From assembly GCF_007995245.1 (NCBI RefSeq), contig NZ_VCBA01000018.1:1-64000 (forward strand): 64,000 bases of DNA. Direction: 5' to 3'. Shown piece by piece: positions 26,222 through 34,607 of the stretch (position 1 is the first letter of the stretch; each line of letters opens with the position of its first letter). Position numbers and translations under genes: made by a program. The DNA comes from Tateyamaria sp. syn59. Lineage in GTDB: Bacteria > Pseudomonadota > Alphaproteobacteria > Rhodobacterales > Rhodobacteraceae. Below the pieces are notes generated by a model that ran no database searches, was not told the DNA's origin, and saw nothing but the letters and a program-made list of their open reading frames with translations.

Positions 26222-29200
26222 AAACCGCCGCCCGGATACAGTCGCAGACCGAAACCGGTCGCGCGTCCGGGCGTCCGCAGGGCCCGTTTTTCAGCGGCCC
26301 TGCCGTGCAGGCCAAGCTGAACGTCTCCCGCCCCGGCGACAAACACGAACGGCAGGCCGATCAGGCGGCGGATGCCGTCGTGCATGGCCGCGGCCCTCTC
26401 AGCCGCGGCGGCCCCATCGCCAGCCGCATGACACCCGTTGTGCAACGCGCGATGGAGGATGACACCGCCCAGGCCATGCACGACCGCGCCTCTGACCCGC
26501 AATACGAGGAACACGAACCGGTCCAGCGCCCCGACTACCCCACCGTCGAAGACGAACCCATCCAGATGGCCGAGGAAGAGACGGCACAAACCGCCCCGGA
26601 AGAGGCCCAGATGGCGGAGGAGGAGGTGCAAACTGCCCCCGAAGACGCCCAAATGGCCGAGGACGAGGTCCAGACCGCGCCGGAAGAGGCACAGATGGCG
26701 GAAGACGACGCGCAGATGGCGCCGGAGGACGAGCAGGTCCAGGCACGCGCCCAGGGTGCCCCGCCCTCCGCCCGCGCAATCCAGATGGCCCGCGTGGAAC
26801 GGCAATTGCGGGCCGCGCGCGGGCGCGGCAACCCCCTGCCCGAGCCCACCCGGCGCAAGATGGAGGCGGGGCTCGGTGCCGATCTCTCCGGCGTGCGCAT
26901 CCACACCGACACGCCCGCGGCCCTGATGACCAAGCTGCTGAACGCCAAGGCGTTTGCCTCCGGTCGCGACATCTTCTTTTCGCCCACCCGCTTTTCCCCC
27001 GGCACCCAGCGCGGCGACCACCTCATCGCGCACGAGGTCGCCCACACGCTGCAACAGGGCGCCATTGAACTCAGCGACAACGCCCCCGCCCAACGCGCCC
27101 CCGAAGGCGACACCGTCGCCTCGCGTCCAGAAAGCCTGCGCGCCATCGGCTACGCCCGCCAGCACATCGGCAAGATCAACACCAAGCTGACGGACGAGGA
27201 CGGCAACCGCCAGGGCTGGGAACGGCTGCTTGAGATCTTCCGCGGCGCCTTTGACGGCGACGTGATCAGCCCGGCGGTGATCCAGAAACCGATCATGAAA
27301 GATCCCGGAGGGCTGCCGCACTGGTGCGGCATCTTCGCCTGGTCCATGCTGCGCAAGGCGGGCATCCCGCTGCCGCCCTGGCAACTGGGCAAAAGCATCC
27401 TGCCCCATGTCGAACCGCGCCCGCCCAACAAGCTGCCGGAAAAGGGCGACATCGCCTACCGGCAGAAATGGCCCGGCCTCGACAAGTTCACCCACCACCA
27501 GGCCCTCGTCACGGGCGTCGAAAGCGTGGAAACCGCCGCCGGAAAACCCTTTGACGCGGTCATGATCCGCACGGTCGACGGCAACACCGCAGGCAACGAC
27601 AACCTCGGCGGCCAGGTCGAGGAGAAATGGCTGCCCGCCCGGCTCTGGGACCACTTCTTTGACCCCACGGCCAAGGTCGACCTGCCCGACGTGCCGCTGA
27701 TCGAAACCGACCGCGCGTCCGATGATCTGGGCGGCCTCGGCCCCGAAGACGTCCCCCAGACCGACAGCGCAGACCCCACGCCCGAGGCCGAGTTAACCCC
27801 CGACGAGGCCGACGCCGCCCCGCCCCCACTGCCCGGCGACGTGCTGCAACCCTCAACCGAAGAGGTGGGCGTCGACCTGCCCCCGGCTCCCGACGCCTCC
27901 GTCGAACCCCCCGCCAAGATCGAAAAGCTGACGCTCGAAGGATCCTCCGACCAGGCGATGACGTCCTTCCTCGACGCCGGGCCCAGCCAGATGGCGATGA
28001 CCGCGCCCACCGTCGGCAGCACGCTCAACGCCAAGGCCGATGGCGAAAAGGCGGACGCCGCCGACAACCCGCCTGTGCTCAAGGCGCAAACCGGGGGCGA
28101 ACTGAACCCCGAACTCACCGCCCCTTCCGACATTCCCACACCTGCCGACACCACGCTCGCAGCCGACGGCACCGGCCCCGAAAACGGCGACCTCACCCCC
28201 GATCCCTACGAGGAAAAGGGCACAGCCCCCAGCACCAAGACCATGCGCGACAAGGTCAAGAAACAGCCCGAGGGCGGGTTTCTCGACTGGCTGCGCAACC
28301 AGTTCGCCAACATCATGGCCAGCATCCGCACCAGCGATGACAGCATCAACACAGGCGCAGGCGCACGCAAACGGGTCGCGCTGACCGGCAACGCCGATCT
28401 GGGCCAGATGGGGCGGCAACGGTCCGAGGGCACCGAAAAACTGCGCGGCGAACGGGACAAGCAGACGGCGGCCTTCCGCAACCACCCGGGCCAAAGCAAT
28501 ATCCAGCCCCGCAAGGTCGACGAAACACGCACCGCCACCGTGTCAAGGGAACCCACCGAACCGGTCACCGACATCCCCCCCGATGACGGGGCCGCCGAAT
28601 ACGTGGGTGCCGAACTGCCGCAAAACGTGCGCGATGCGGCAGATGCCAAGATCGCCCCAGACCTGCACGCAAACCTGGCCGACGCCCGCGCAGAAACCGT
28701 CGCCGCCGCCAGCAAACGCGACGCCGACCGCGATGCCAGCGAGGCCGAAGCCGAAAGCCGCGCGGAAAAGGCCAACACCGACGCGGACGATCTGCAGCGG
28801 CAAGCCGTGGTGGCGGGGCGCACCGACGTGGCCCGCAAACAGGGCGAGGCCATCGGCCAGGCCTATGACGGGGTCGCCAAATTCGCCACCGACGCGGGCC
28901 AACGCGAAACCGACGACACCAAGAAAATCCGCGACGACGTCAAGACCGAGGAAGGCAAGGCCGACAAGGAACTGGACAAGGGCGAGGGAAAGGCCCGCCA
29001 GCACAAAAAGGACGAAGAGGCCAAAGCCGCCGCAAAGAAAAAGGAACTCAAGGAAAAGAAGGAAAAACAGGGCCTGCTCGACCGCGCCGCCAGCTTCGTC
29101 AAGGATGTGGTCAGCAAGATCACCGAAGCCATCGACGCGATCTTTGACGGGCTGCGCAAGCTGGTCAAGGCGGCCATCGACGCGGCCAAGGATCTCGCCA

Positions 29201-31554
29201 TCGGCATCATCAACGCCGCCCGCGCCGCCGCCATCACCGCCCTCGAAGGGTTCCGCACCTTTGCCAAGGGCCTGATCGACACGACCGTCGGCACCTTCTT
29301 TCCCGATGTCGCCAAATCCATGAACGAGGGGATCGACGGCGTTGTCGATACCGCCGTCGACGGGGTCAACGCGGCAGCCGACGGCGCCATCGCGGGCGTC
29401 GAGGCCGCCGCCGACTGGCTGGGCAAGAAGCTCAATGAAATCCTCGACAAGTTCAAGGCAGCCCTGAAAGGTGCCGTGCGCATGGCCGGGGCGCTGATGA
29501 CGGGTGATTTTGCGGGGGCCGCCCGCATTGCCGTCGAAACCGCCTGTGAAATCGCCGGGATCGACCCGCAGCCGATCTTTGACTTCATGGACCGGGCGAA
29601 ATCGCAGGTGGCCGCGATCCTGAAGGCACCCGGCAAGTTCATCAACAACGTGATGACCGCCGTCGGCATGGGCGTGCGCGGCTTTGCCGAACGGTTCGGC
29701 CAGCATTTCAAGACCGGGGCCATTCAGTGGCTGACTGGGGCGCTGTCCACCGTGCCGATCACCCTGCCCGACAAATGGGACATCAAGGGCATCTTCAGCC
29801 TGGTGGCCCAGATCCTGGGCATCACCTACGACAACATCAAATCCCGCGTGATCAAGAAATTCCCGAAGGCGGCCAAGATCTTCGACCTCGTCGAAGCCGG
29901 TTTCGCACTGGTGAAAAAGCTGATCGACAAGGATTTCAGCGGCCTCTGGGAAGAGGTCAAGGCCAAGCTCGCCAACCTCAAACAGACGGTCATCGACGGG
30001 ATCAAGGGCTGGGCCATCACCAACGTGATCAAGGAGGGGATCATATGGCTGCTCAGCCTGCTGAACCCCGCCTCCGCACTGGTCAAGGCGCTCAAGCTGC
30101 TGGCGGATCTGGTGTTCTGGCTGATCGACAATTTCGAACGGATCAAGACCTTCGTGCTCAGCGTCTACAGCGCCATTTCAAACATCGCCGCAGGTGTGCT
30201 CGGCCCCGCGGCCAAAGCGGTCGAGGACGCGATGGCGCGGTCCCTGCCCGTCGTCATCTCCTTCGTGGCCTCCGCCATCGGCTTGGGCAACATCGGCGAA
30301 GCCGTGCAGGGCGTGATCGCCAAGATCACCGCGCCCATCAACAAGATGATCGACGCGCTCATCGACCGCATCGTGGCCTTCGCCAAAAAGCTCTGGGGCA
30401 AGACCAAGGAAGGCGCCAAAAAGGTCAAGGACAAGATCCTGAAATGGTGGAAGGCCAAGCGGCCCTTCACCTCCAAGGACGGCGGGTCGCACGAGCTCTA
30501 CTACAAGGGCAGCGGCGCGGGCGCCGATCTGTGGATCGCGTCCAAGCCCAGCCCGGTGAAAAAATTTCTTAACAAAAAGATCAAGGAGGCCGACGACGCC
30601 GGCGACAAGGCGCTCTTCAAAAAGGCGCTCAAGCAATACGGCACCGTCCTCAAGCACGAGGCCGCACTTCAGAAACTGATCACCAAGAACGCCAAGAAAT
30701 CGCAGATCAACGCCGAAGAGGCAAAATTCCGCTCCGCGCTCGACACGGTCAGGGACACCTTACGCCAGACCAATCTCGGATCCGCCGCCGAGGAACAGAC
30801 ACAGGTCAAATTCACCGACGGCTCGACCAAATCGGCCTACGCCCTCCCGCTCACACGGCTTGAAGGCAACACCAAGGGCTCCGCACCCAAATCCTCCGCC
30901 GTCAGCCCCGAATGGACCCACGCCACCCTGATCGATACCGATGCCAAGGGCAAACGCATGAACCTCTGGGTGCGCGGCCACCTGCTCAACGACAACCTGC
31001 ACGGTCCGGGTGAAAACAAGAACCTCGTGCCCATCACCCAAAAGATGAACAGCAAGATGCGCACCGGGGTCGAGGCGCAGGCCAAATCGCAACAGGCCAA
31101 AAGCGAAGACCCGATGTTCTACAAGGCCGACGCGACCTTCTGGTCGGCCGCCGCCCCCGTCAACCGCTTCCCCAAATCCATCACCGTCAAATGGGGCCTG
31201 TCGGAAAAGAACGGCAAGAATTTCCGGCAGAAAAAGACGCTTGGCCAGGACACCATCACCATGCCCGAAAAGCCGCCCCTCACCGCAACAGCCAAGGCGC
31301 CCAGCATCGCCGAGGGCAGCACCAGCCAGATCCTCGCGGGCATCTCGGGGCATGGCGGCGTCACCACCCATTTCGTCACCACCCACCTCATCGCCAAATC
31401 CCCGTTCAGCTCGCGCGCCAACATGCGCTCGCGGCTCTACACCAAGGTCAAGGCCGAGCTGATCGCCCATGGCGGCGATGACCACGCCAACACCCGCAAA
31501 CGCTATGTCGACAACACCTACAACGCCCTCAAAGCCGGAGACATTCGCCTGTGA
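26218..31554 (+). CDS. DUF4157 multidomain protein, putative eCIS cargo/effector
   Basis: 1778-residue protein. Domains in order: a basic, disordered N-terminus; acidic 14-residue repeats (residues about 115-176); a DUF4157 domain (residues about 210-280) with the zinc-protease-like HEVAH at 272-276; a papain/CHAP-like domain with candidate catalytic Cys370 (HWCGIFAW) and His426/His427 (FTHHQALV); a Pro/Asp-rich linker (about 480-800); a charged coiled coil (about 820-950); a long Ala-rich amphipathic helical region (about 955-1400); and a C-terminal domain with RGHLLND (His1588) and NLVPITQKMN (Asn1602, Asn1611), resembling ββα-metal DNA/RNA nucleases. DUF4157 is strongly associated with eCIS cargo. 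ATG 26218 overlaps the tape-measure stop; the frame open back to 25918 is a shadow. The domain order is seen directly; the toxic activities are inferred. Confidence 0.82.
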   Translation: MKTAARIQSQTETGRASGRPQGPFFSGPAVQAKLNVSRPGDKHERQADQAADAVVHGRGPLSRGGPIASRMTPVVQRAMEDDTAQAMHDRASDPQYEEHEPVQRPDYPTVEDEPIQMAEEETAQTAPEEAQMAEEEVQTAPEDAQMAEDEVQTAPEEAQMAEDDAQMAPEDEQVQARAQGAPPSARAIQMARVERQLRAARGRGNPLPEPTRRKMEAGLGADLSGVRIHTDTPAALMTKLLNAKAFASGRDIFFSPTRFSPGTQRGDHLIAHEVAHTLQQGAIELSDNAPAQRAPEGDTVASRPESLRAIGYARQHIGKINTKLTDEDGNRQGWERLLEIFRGAFDGDVISPAVIQKPIMKDPGGLPHWCGIFAWSMLRKAGIPLPPWQLGKSILPHVEPRPPNKLPEKGDIAYRQKWPGLDKFTHHQALVTGVESVETAAGKPFDAVMIRTVDGNTAGNDNLGGQVEEKWLPARLWDHFFDPTAKVDLPDVPLIETDRASDDLGGLGPEDVPQTDSADPTPEAELTPDEADAAPPPLPGDVLQPSTEEVGVDLPPAPDASVEPPAKIEKLTLEGSSDQAMTSFLDAGPSQMAMTAPTVGSTLNAKADGEKADAADNPPVLKAQTGGELNPELTAPSDIPTPADTTLAADGTGPENGDLTPDPYEEKGTAPSTKTMRDKVKKQPEGGFLDWLRNQFANIMASIRTSDDSINTGAGARKRVALTGNADLGQMGRQRSEGTEKLRGERDKQTAAFRNHPGQSNIQPRKVDETRTATVSREPTEPVTDIPPDDGAAEYVGAELPQNVRDAADAKIAPDLHANLADARAETVAAASKRDADRDASEAEAESRAEKANTDADDLQRQAVVAGRTDVARKQGEAIGQAYDGVAKFATDAGQRETDDTKKIRDDVKTEEGKADKELDKGEGKARQHKKDEEAKAAAKKKELKEKKEKQGLLDRAASFVKDVVSKITEAIDAIFDGLRKLVKAAIDAAKDLAIGIINAARAAAITALEGFRTFAKGLIDTTVGTFFPDVAKSMNEGIDGVVDTAVDGVNAAADGAIAGVEAAADWLGKKLNEILDKFKAALKGAVRMAGALMTGDFAGAARIAVETACEIAGIDPQPIFDFMDRAKSQVAAILKAPGKFINNVMTAVGMGVRGFAERFGQHFKTGAIQWLTGALSTVPITLPDKWDIKGIFSLVAQILGITYDNIKSRVIKKFPKAAKIFDLVEAGFALVKKLIDKDFSGLWEEVKAKLANLKQTVIDGIKGWAITNVIKEGIIWLLSLLNPASALVKALKLLADLVFWLIDNFERIKTFVLSVYSAISNIAAGVLGPAAKAVEDAMARSLPVVISFVASAIGLGNIGEAVQGVIAKITAPINKMIDALIDRIVAFAKKLWGKTKEGAKKVKDKILKWWKAKRPFTSKDGGSHELYYKGSGAGADLWIASKPSPVKKFLNKKIKEADDAGDKALFKKALKQYGTVLKHEAALQKLITKNAKKSQINAEEAKFRSALDTVRDTLRQTNLGSAAEEQTQVKFTDGSTKSAYALPLTRLEGNTKGSAPKSSAVSPEWTHATLIDTDAKGKRMNLWVRGHLLNDNLHGPGENKNLVPITQKMNSKMRTGVEAQAKSQQAKSEDPMFYKADATFWSAAAPVNRFPKSITVKWGLSEKNGKNFRQKKTLGQDTITMPEKPPLTATAKAPSIAEGSTSQILAGISGHGGVTTHFVTTHLIAKSPFSSRANMRSRLYTKVKAELIAHGGDDHANTRKRYVDNTYNALKAGDIRL
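26559..26745 (+). repeat. Acidic tandem repeats inside the DUF4157 gene
   Basis: Four to five copies of a 14-codon (42-base) unit with consensus QMAEEEVQTAPEEA, diverging in the last copy. It encodes a highly acidic, probably unstructured segment between the N-terminal region and the DUF4157 domain. It is a coding repeat, not a CRISPR array. Confidence 0.85.
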
Positions 31555-32936
31555 ACCGCCCCACGCACGGCCCCGAGGATCTGGGCGCCGACAACACCGC
31601 CAACCTCGAAGAGGCGTTCACCCTGCTGGCCCGGCTGATCAAGGCGCGAATCAAGGGGGACGACATCGCCCCGGACGGTGCCATCGCCATCGACTTCTTC
31701 GATGACGGATCGGAACTGGGCAACCTCATCCGCGACCGGCGGCCCAGCTTTGCCGAATACATCTGCCTCCTGCTCGCGCTGGCCCCGCACGCCATGCCCA
31801 TGCTGCTCGACCGTGAAATTCGCGCAGCCCTGTCGCAACAGGGGGATTTCCCCGAAATCGGCGGCATCCGGCATGACGGATCGCGCACCTTCCTGCCCAC
31901 GGGCCAAACGGCGGCCTACCTGCTCGCCGATGCCGACCTCGAAGGAAGGTTCGAGGTGCAGCGCCTCTTTCGCCCCGACCACTGGTTCGCCCTCACGGGC
32001 ATCCTGCGGCTCGAAACACCCGAAGAGGGCGCGCCCGCCCTCGCGGGGCGCCTCGTCATGGCACGCGACTGGGCCGACCGGCTCACGCTCGGCGCAGCCG
32101 AGGCGCCGCCCTTCTCCGCCGCCTTCCCGGCCCGGCGCATCCGCACCCAACTGGCCTGGGACGACCTCGTCCTGCCCCCCGCCACCCGCGAACAACTGGA
32201 CGAGCTGCTGCGCTGGACCCGGCACGAGAAAAAGCTGGCCAGCGACTGGGGCTTTGGCCCACGCCTGCGCCAAGGCTACCGCGCGCTCTTTCACGGCTCC
32301 TCCGGCACGGGCAAGACCTTTGCCGCCACCCTTCTGGGCCGCTCCACCGGGCGGGCCGTCTACCGGGTCGACCTCTCGGCCATCGTCTCGAAATACGTGG
32401 GCGAGACGGAAAAGAACCTCGCCACACTCTTTCAGGCCGCACAGCGCCGCGACTGGATCCTGTTCTTCGACGAAGCCGACGCGCTCTTTGGCAAACGCAC
32501 CGCGGTCAAGGACAGCCACGACCGCTATGCCAACCAGGAGGTGTCGTACCTCCTGCAACGGGTCGAGGAGTTCGACGGGCTCTGCATCCTCGCCTCAAAC
32601 CTGCGGGCCAATATCGACGACGCCTTCCTGCGGCGATTCAACTCGATCATCCGCTTTCCCGAACCGGCCCCGCCCGAACGCGCCGCCATCTGGGACAGGG
32701 CCCTGCCCGACTGCGGCCCGGCCCCCGACCGGGCCGCCATGATCGACGCCATCAACGGCTACGAACTCACCGGTGGGGGGATCGTAAACGTCGCCCAATT
32801 CGCCGCGATCGAGGCGGCGGCACGCGGTGAAACCACCCTGCAACTGCGCGACCTCGAACTCGGCATCCGCCGCGAAATCGAAAAGGAAGGCCGCGTCTTC
32901 CGCCCCAAATCGGACCAGCGCAAGGGCAAGGGCTAA
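31551..32936 (+). CDS. eCIS AAA+ ATPase (Afp15/Pvc15-like)
   Basis: 461-residue AAA+ ATPase. The N-terminal about 200 residues are specific to eCIS ATPases. The AAA core has Walker A GSSGTGKT (residues 249-256), Walker B ILFFDEADALFG (near 303), a sensor-1-like LASNLRANID and an arginine finger region DAFLRRFN. The homologues Afp15 and Pvc15 are needed for particle assembly or cargo loading rather than sheath recycling; this differs from ClpV of T6SS. GTG 31551 overlaps the cargo gene stop as GTGA, consistent with cargo and ATPase being functionally linked. Its TAA stop (32934-32936) overlaps the TAG stop of the convergent rep gene. Confidence 0.93.
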   Translation: MNRPTHGPEDLGADNTANLEEAFTLLARLIKARIKGDDIAPDGAIAIDFFDDGSELGNLIRDRRPSFAEYICLLLALAPHAMPMLLDREIRAALSQQGDFPEIGGIRHDGSRTFLPTGQTAAYLLADADLEGRFEVQRLFRPDHWFALTGILRLETPEEGAPALAGRLVMARDWADRLTLGAAEAPPFSAAFPARRIRTQLAWDDLVLPPATREQLDELLRWTRHEKKLASDWGFGPRLRQGYRALFHGSSGTGKTFAATLLGRSTGRAVYRVDLSAIVSKYVGETEKNLATLFQAAQRRDWILFFDEADALFGKRTAVKDSHDRYANQEVSYLLQRVEEFDGLCILASNLRANIDDAFLRRFNSIIRFPEPAPPERAAIWDRALPDCGPAPDRAAMIDAINGYELTGGGIVNVAQFAAIEAAARGETTLQLRDLELGIRREIEKEGRVFRPKSDQRKGKG

Positions 32937-34093
32937 ACCCCGTCAAACGCCCCGGGCACCAGGTCCTCCCAGAACGCGCGGATGGCCTGCGCATTCAGCG
33001 CCGACATCCAGCCATGACGCTCGAAATCATCGCGGGCGGCCCCGTCAAGCTGGCTCAGAAACAACCGCTTGTCTGCATCGCGCTGGGTTGGACTGCGCCC
33101 CGCCACCAGATCCTGCACCACCTTCAGCCGGGCAGCCCGATCCGATGTCACAGGCGCCGTAGGGGCCTCGTAATCGGCCTGCATCGCGGCTGTCAGGTAA
33201 CTCACCGGATTGCGCACGCCGTGCTGGCCCGCCACGTAGTCCATCTTGGCGGCCACATGGTCCTCCCCATGCTCGGCCACCCACTGGCGCGCCAACCGGT
33301 CGCTGACCCCCAGCGCGCGCAGCCGGGCATAGACCGGCGCGTTGCGCACCCCCTCCCCGTCGTCCAGATCCAGAATCGCCAGCTGCGGGTTCTCCTTGAT
33401 CTTGAACCGGATGTCGCTGACCGCCCTGCCCCGCTTGCGGATCTCGGGCGTCAGGATGATGTTCGACGACTTGTTCACCTCCGCCACCGCGGGCTTGATG
33501 ATCTTGGCGTTCAGATGCTTGTAGGTCTCGTAATAGGCACTGTCGCCCACCCCCATTAGGCGCCGGAACAGGCCCAGGTCCCACCACCCCGTGCTGCCTG
33601 TCCGCACAAACCGGTAACAGTTCTCATAAAGCGCCAGCGCATGACCGGACGTGAACCGGCGCTGGATGTTCAGGTTGATCAGGGCAAACACCTTGGGGTC
33701 GTTCAGCTTTTCCGCCAGCGCCGGGGAATACGCGTATTCACACACACCCCCCTTCAGCTTGGCATAGGAAAGCAGGCTCGAAACCCCCCATTCCTGTTGC
33801 CCCTTCGCATCCAGCATGTCCCATTCCGCCACCGTCTCGGCCAGCCCCCGCAGCGACTGTTTCAACGTGTCCATGTCGTTCGAATTATAGCCGATCATCA
33901 TGCACAAGGTGCGCGCATCGATGACATGTGTGGCCTGGCTGGTCAGCGTGTCATAGGCGTTCAGCAGCAACACGTTCGACAACTTGCGCTGGAGCAGCGT
34001 CAGCTTGCCCGACACGTGAATGGCCGCGACATGCTTTTTGACGGCACTGCGCCGCAGCGCTCCGCTCAGCTTCTCCCGGTCGATGTCCTGCAT
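32933..34093 (-). CDS. Plasmid replication initiator, Rep_3-like winged-helix family
   Basis: 386-residue initiator of the RepA/Rep_3 type. The first winged-helix domain begins GKLTLLQRKLSNVLLLNAYD, and a second follows (STGWWDLGLFRRLMGVGDS, YKHLNAKIIKPAVAEVNKSS, IRFKIKEN). Such proteins bind iterons and open the origin. I start it at ATG 34093 (MQDIDREKL); the frame open to 34276 would run through iteron DNA. It is divergent from parA-parB across an iteron-bearing intergenic region. Which roseobacter replication class it belongs to (RepA, RepB or DnaA-like) cannot be settled without alignment. It is not a RepABC module, because the three genes are not co-directional. Its stop overlaps that of the eCIS ATPase. 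Confidence 0.85.
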   Translation of the reverse strand: MQDIDREKLSGALRRSAVKKHVAAIHVSGKLTLLQRKLSNVLLLNAYDTLTSQATHVIDARTLCMMIGYNSNDMDTLKQSLRGLAETVAEWDMLDAKGQQEWGVSSLLSYAKLKGGVCEYAYSPALAEKLNDPKVFALINLNIQRRFTSGHALALYENCYRFVRTGSTGWWDLGLFRRLMGVGDSAYYETYKHLNAKIIKPAVAEVNKSSNIILTPEIRKRGRAVSDIRFKIKENPQLAILDLDDGEGVRNAPVYARLRALGVSDRLARQWVAEHGEDHVAAKMDYVAGQHGVRNPVSYLTAAMQADYEAPTAPVTSDRAARLKVVQDLVAGRSPTQRDADKRLFLSQLDGAARDDFERHGWMSALNAQAIRAFWEDLVPGAFDGV

Positions 34094-34184
34094 GGCTGCT
34101 CGCCTTATTGATTGCCAACAGTATCCCCCGAAAGGCACCCGCAGACAAGTCCGCTCAAGGTGCCTGTTTGGTGGCGGTCTGGCG

Positions 34185-34241
34185 TCCCGCAAAGGGGTGC
34201 CTTTGGCGCAAGCCGGAAGGTTTAGGCACCCGAATACGGGA
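34185..34241. repeat. Inverted pair of iteron copies near rep
   Basis: TCCCGCAAAGGGGTGCC (34185-34201) and, on the other strand, TCCCGTATTCGGGTGCC (34225-34241 read in reverse). Both are the 17-bp iteron unit and are inversely oriented to each other. This is the usual arrangement of an operator through which the initiator represses its own gene. A degenerate copy also lies at about 34123-34139, 30 bases before the rep start. Confidence 0.65.
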
Positions 34242-34296
34242 TAGGTGCTCTGAGGGTGAGCGTCTAAATCGCCCACTTAGGGTCTAATACGCTGCA

Positions 34297-34401
34297 TCCC
34301 GACTCTGGGTGCCCCATACCACGCGAATCGGCACCTCTTGTCCCGTAGACTGGCGCCTCTGGTCCCGCATAAGGGTGCCTTTCATCCCGCAGACCGGCAC
34401 C
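34297..34401 (+). repeat. Origin iterons: five direct 17-bp repeats at 22-bp pitch
   Basis: Copies begin at 34297, 34319 (degenerate), 34341, 34363 and 34385, exactly 22 bp apart, with consensus TCCCGnAnnnGGGTGCC or its variant ending CGGCACC. One helical-turn multiple (22 bp) places every initiator on the same DNA face, as in iteron plasmids. An AT-rich stretch follows at once (34402-34450). This is the likely replication origin (oriV). Confidence 0.8.
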
Positions 34402-34607
34402 TGAATGAACTTACCCCCTTGAATTTAAATAGGTATTTTTAGGAAAAGACTCTAAAGTCCTGAAAGATTCTTCAATCTTTTTGGACGTGTTCTTCTTTTC
34501 GAGTCCTAAGAATGGGTGAATTTACCGTACGATGGATTCACTTTACATCCATCATGTGCGATAAAATATCCTAAGTCGCCAAAAGACGCGCACATCCCCG
34601 AGGTTCC
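34402..34607. other. AT-rich segment between iterons and parA; hairpin and inverted repeat
   Basis: The AT-rich DNA at 34412-34450 is a candidate duplex-unwinding element. A hairpin follows at 34457-34486: GTCC, two unpaired bases, AAAGATT, loop CTTC, AATCTTT, two bases, GGAC. Next is an inverted repeat GATGGAT/ATCCATC (34531-34537, 34547-34553), overlapping GTGAAT/ATTCAC (34516-34521, 34536-34541). The latter sit 55-90 bases before parA and are suitable as ParA/ParB autoregulatory operators or a partition site. No gene is seen. Confidence 0.55.

Noticed and set aside
26559-26745. CRISPR-like repeat
   Set aside because: Repeats are multiples of three bases in a coding frame and contiguous, without unique spacers.
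25972-27654. A 560-codon minus-strand frame opposite the DUF4157 gene
   Set aside because: Gly/Leu/Arg-rich low-complexity shadow of a strongly coding plus strand; no ribosome-binding site or family motif.
7873-32936. Reading the contractile cluster as a prophage
   Set aside because: No terminase, portal, capsid, lysis or integrase genes; it has DUF4255, DUF5908, an eCIS AAA+ ATPase and a DUF4157 protein, which mark an eCIS.
7873-32936. Reading the cluster as a type VI secretion system
   Set aside because: The sheath is a single phage-type protein, and no TssJ/L/M membrane complex or ClpV is present; the ATPase is of the Afp15 type.
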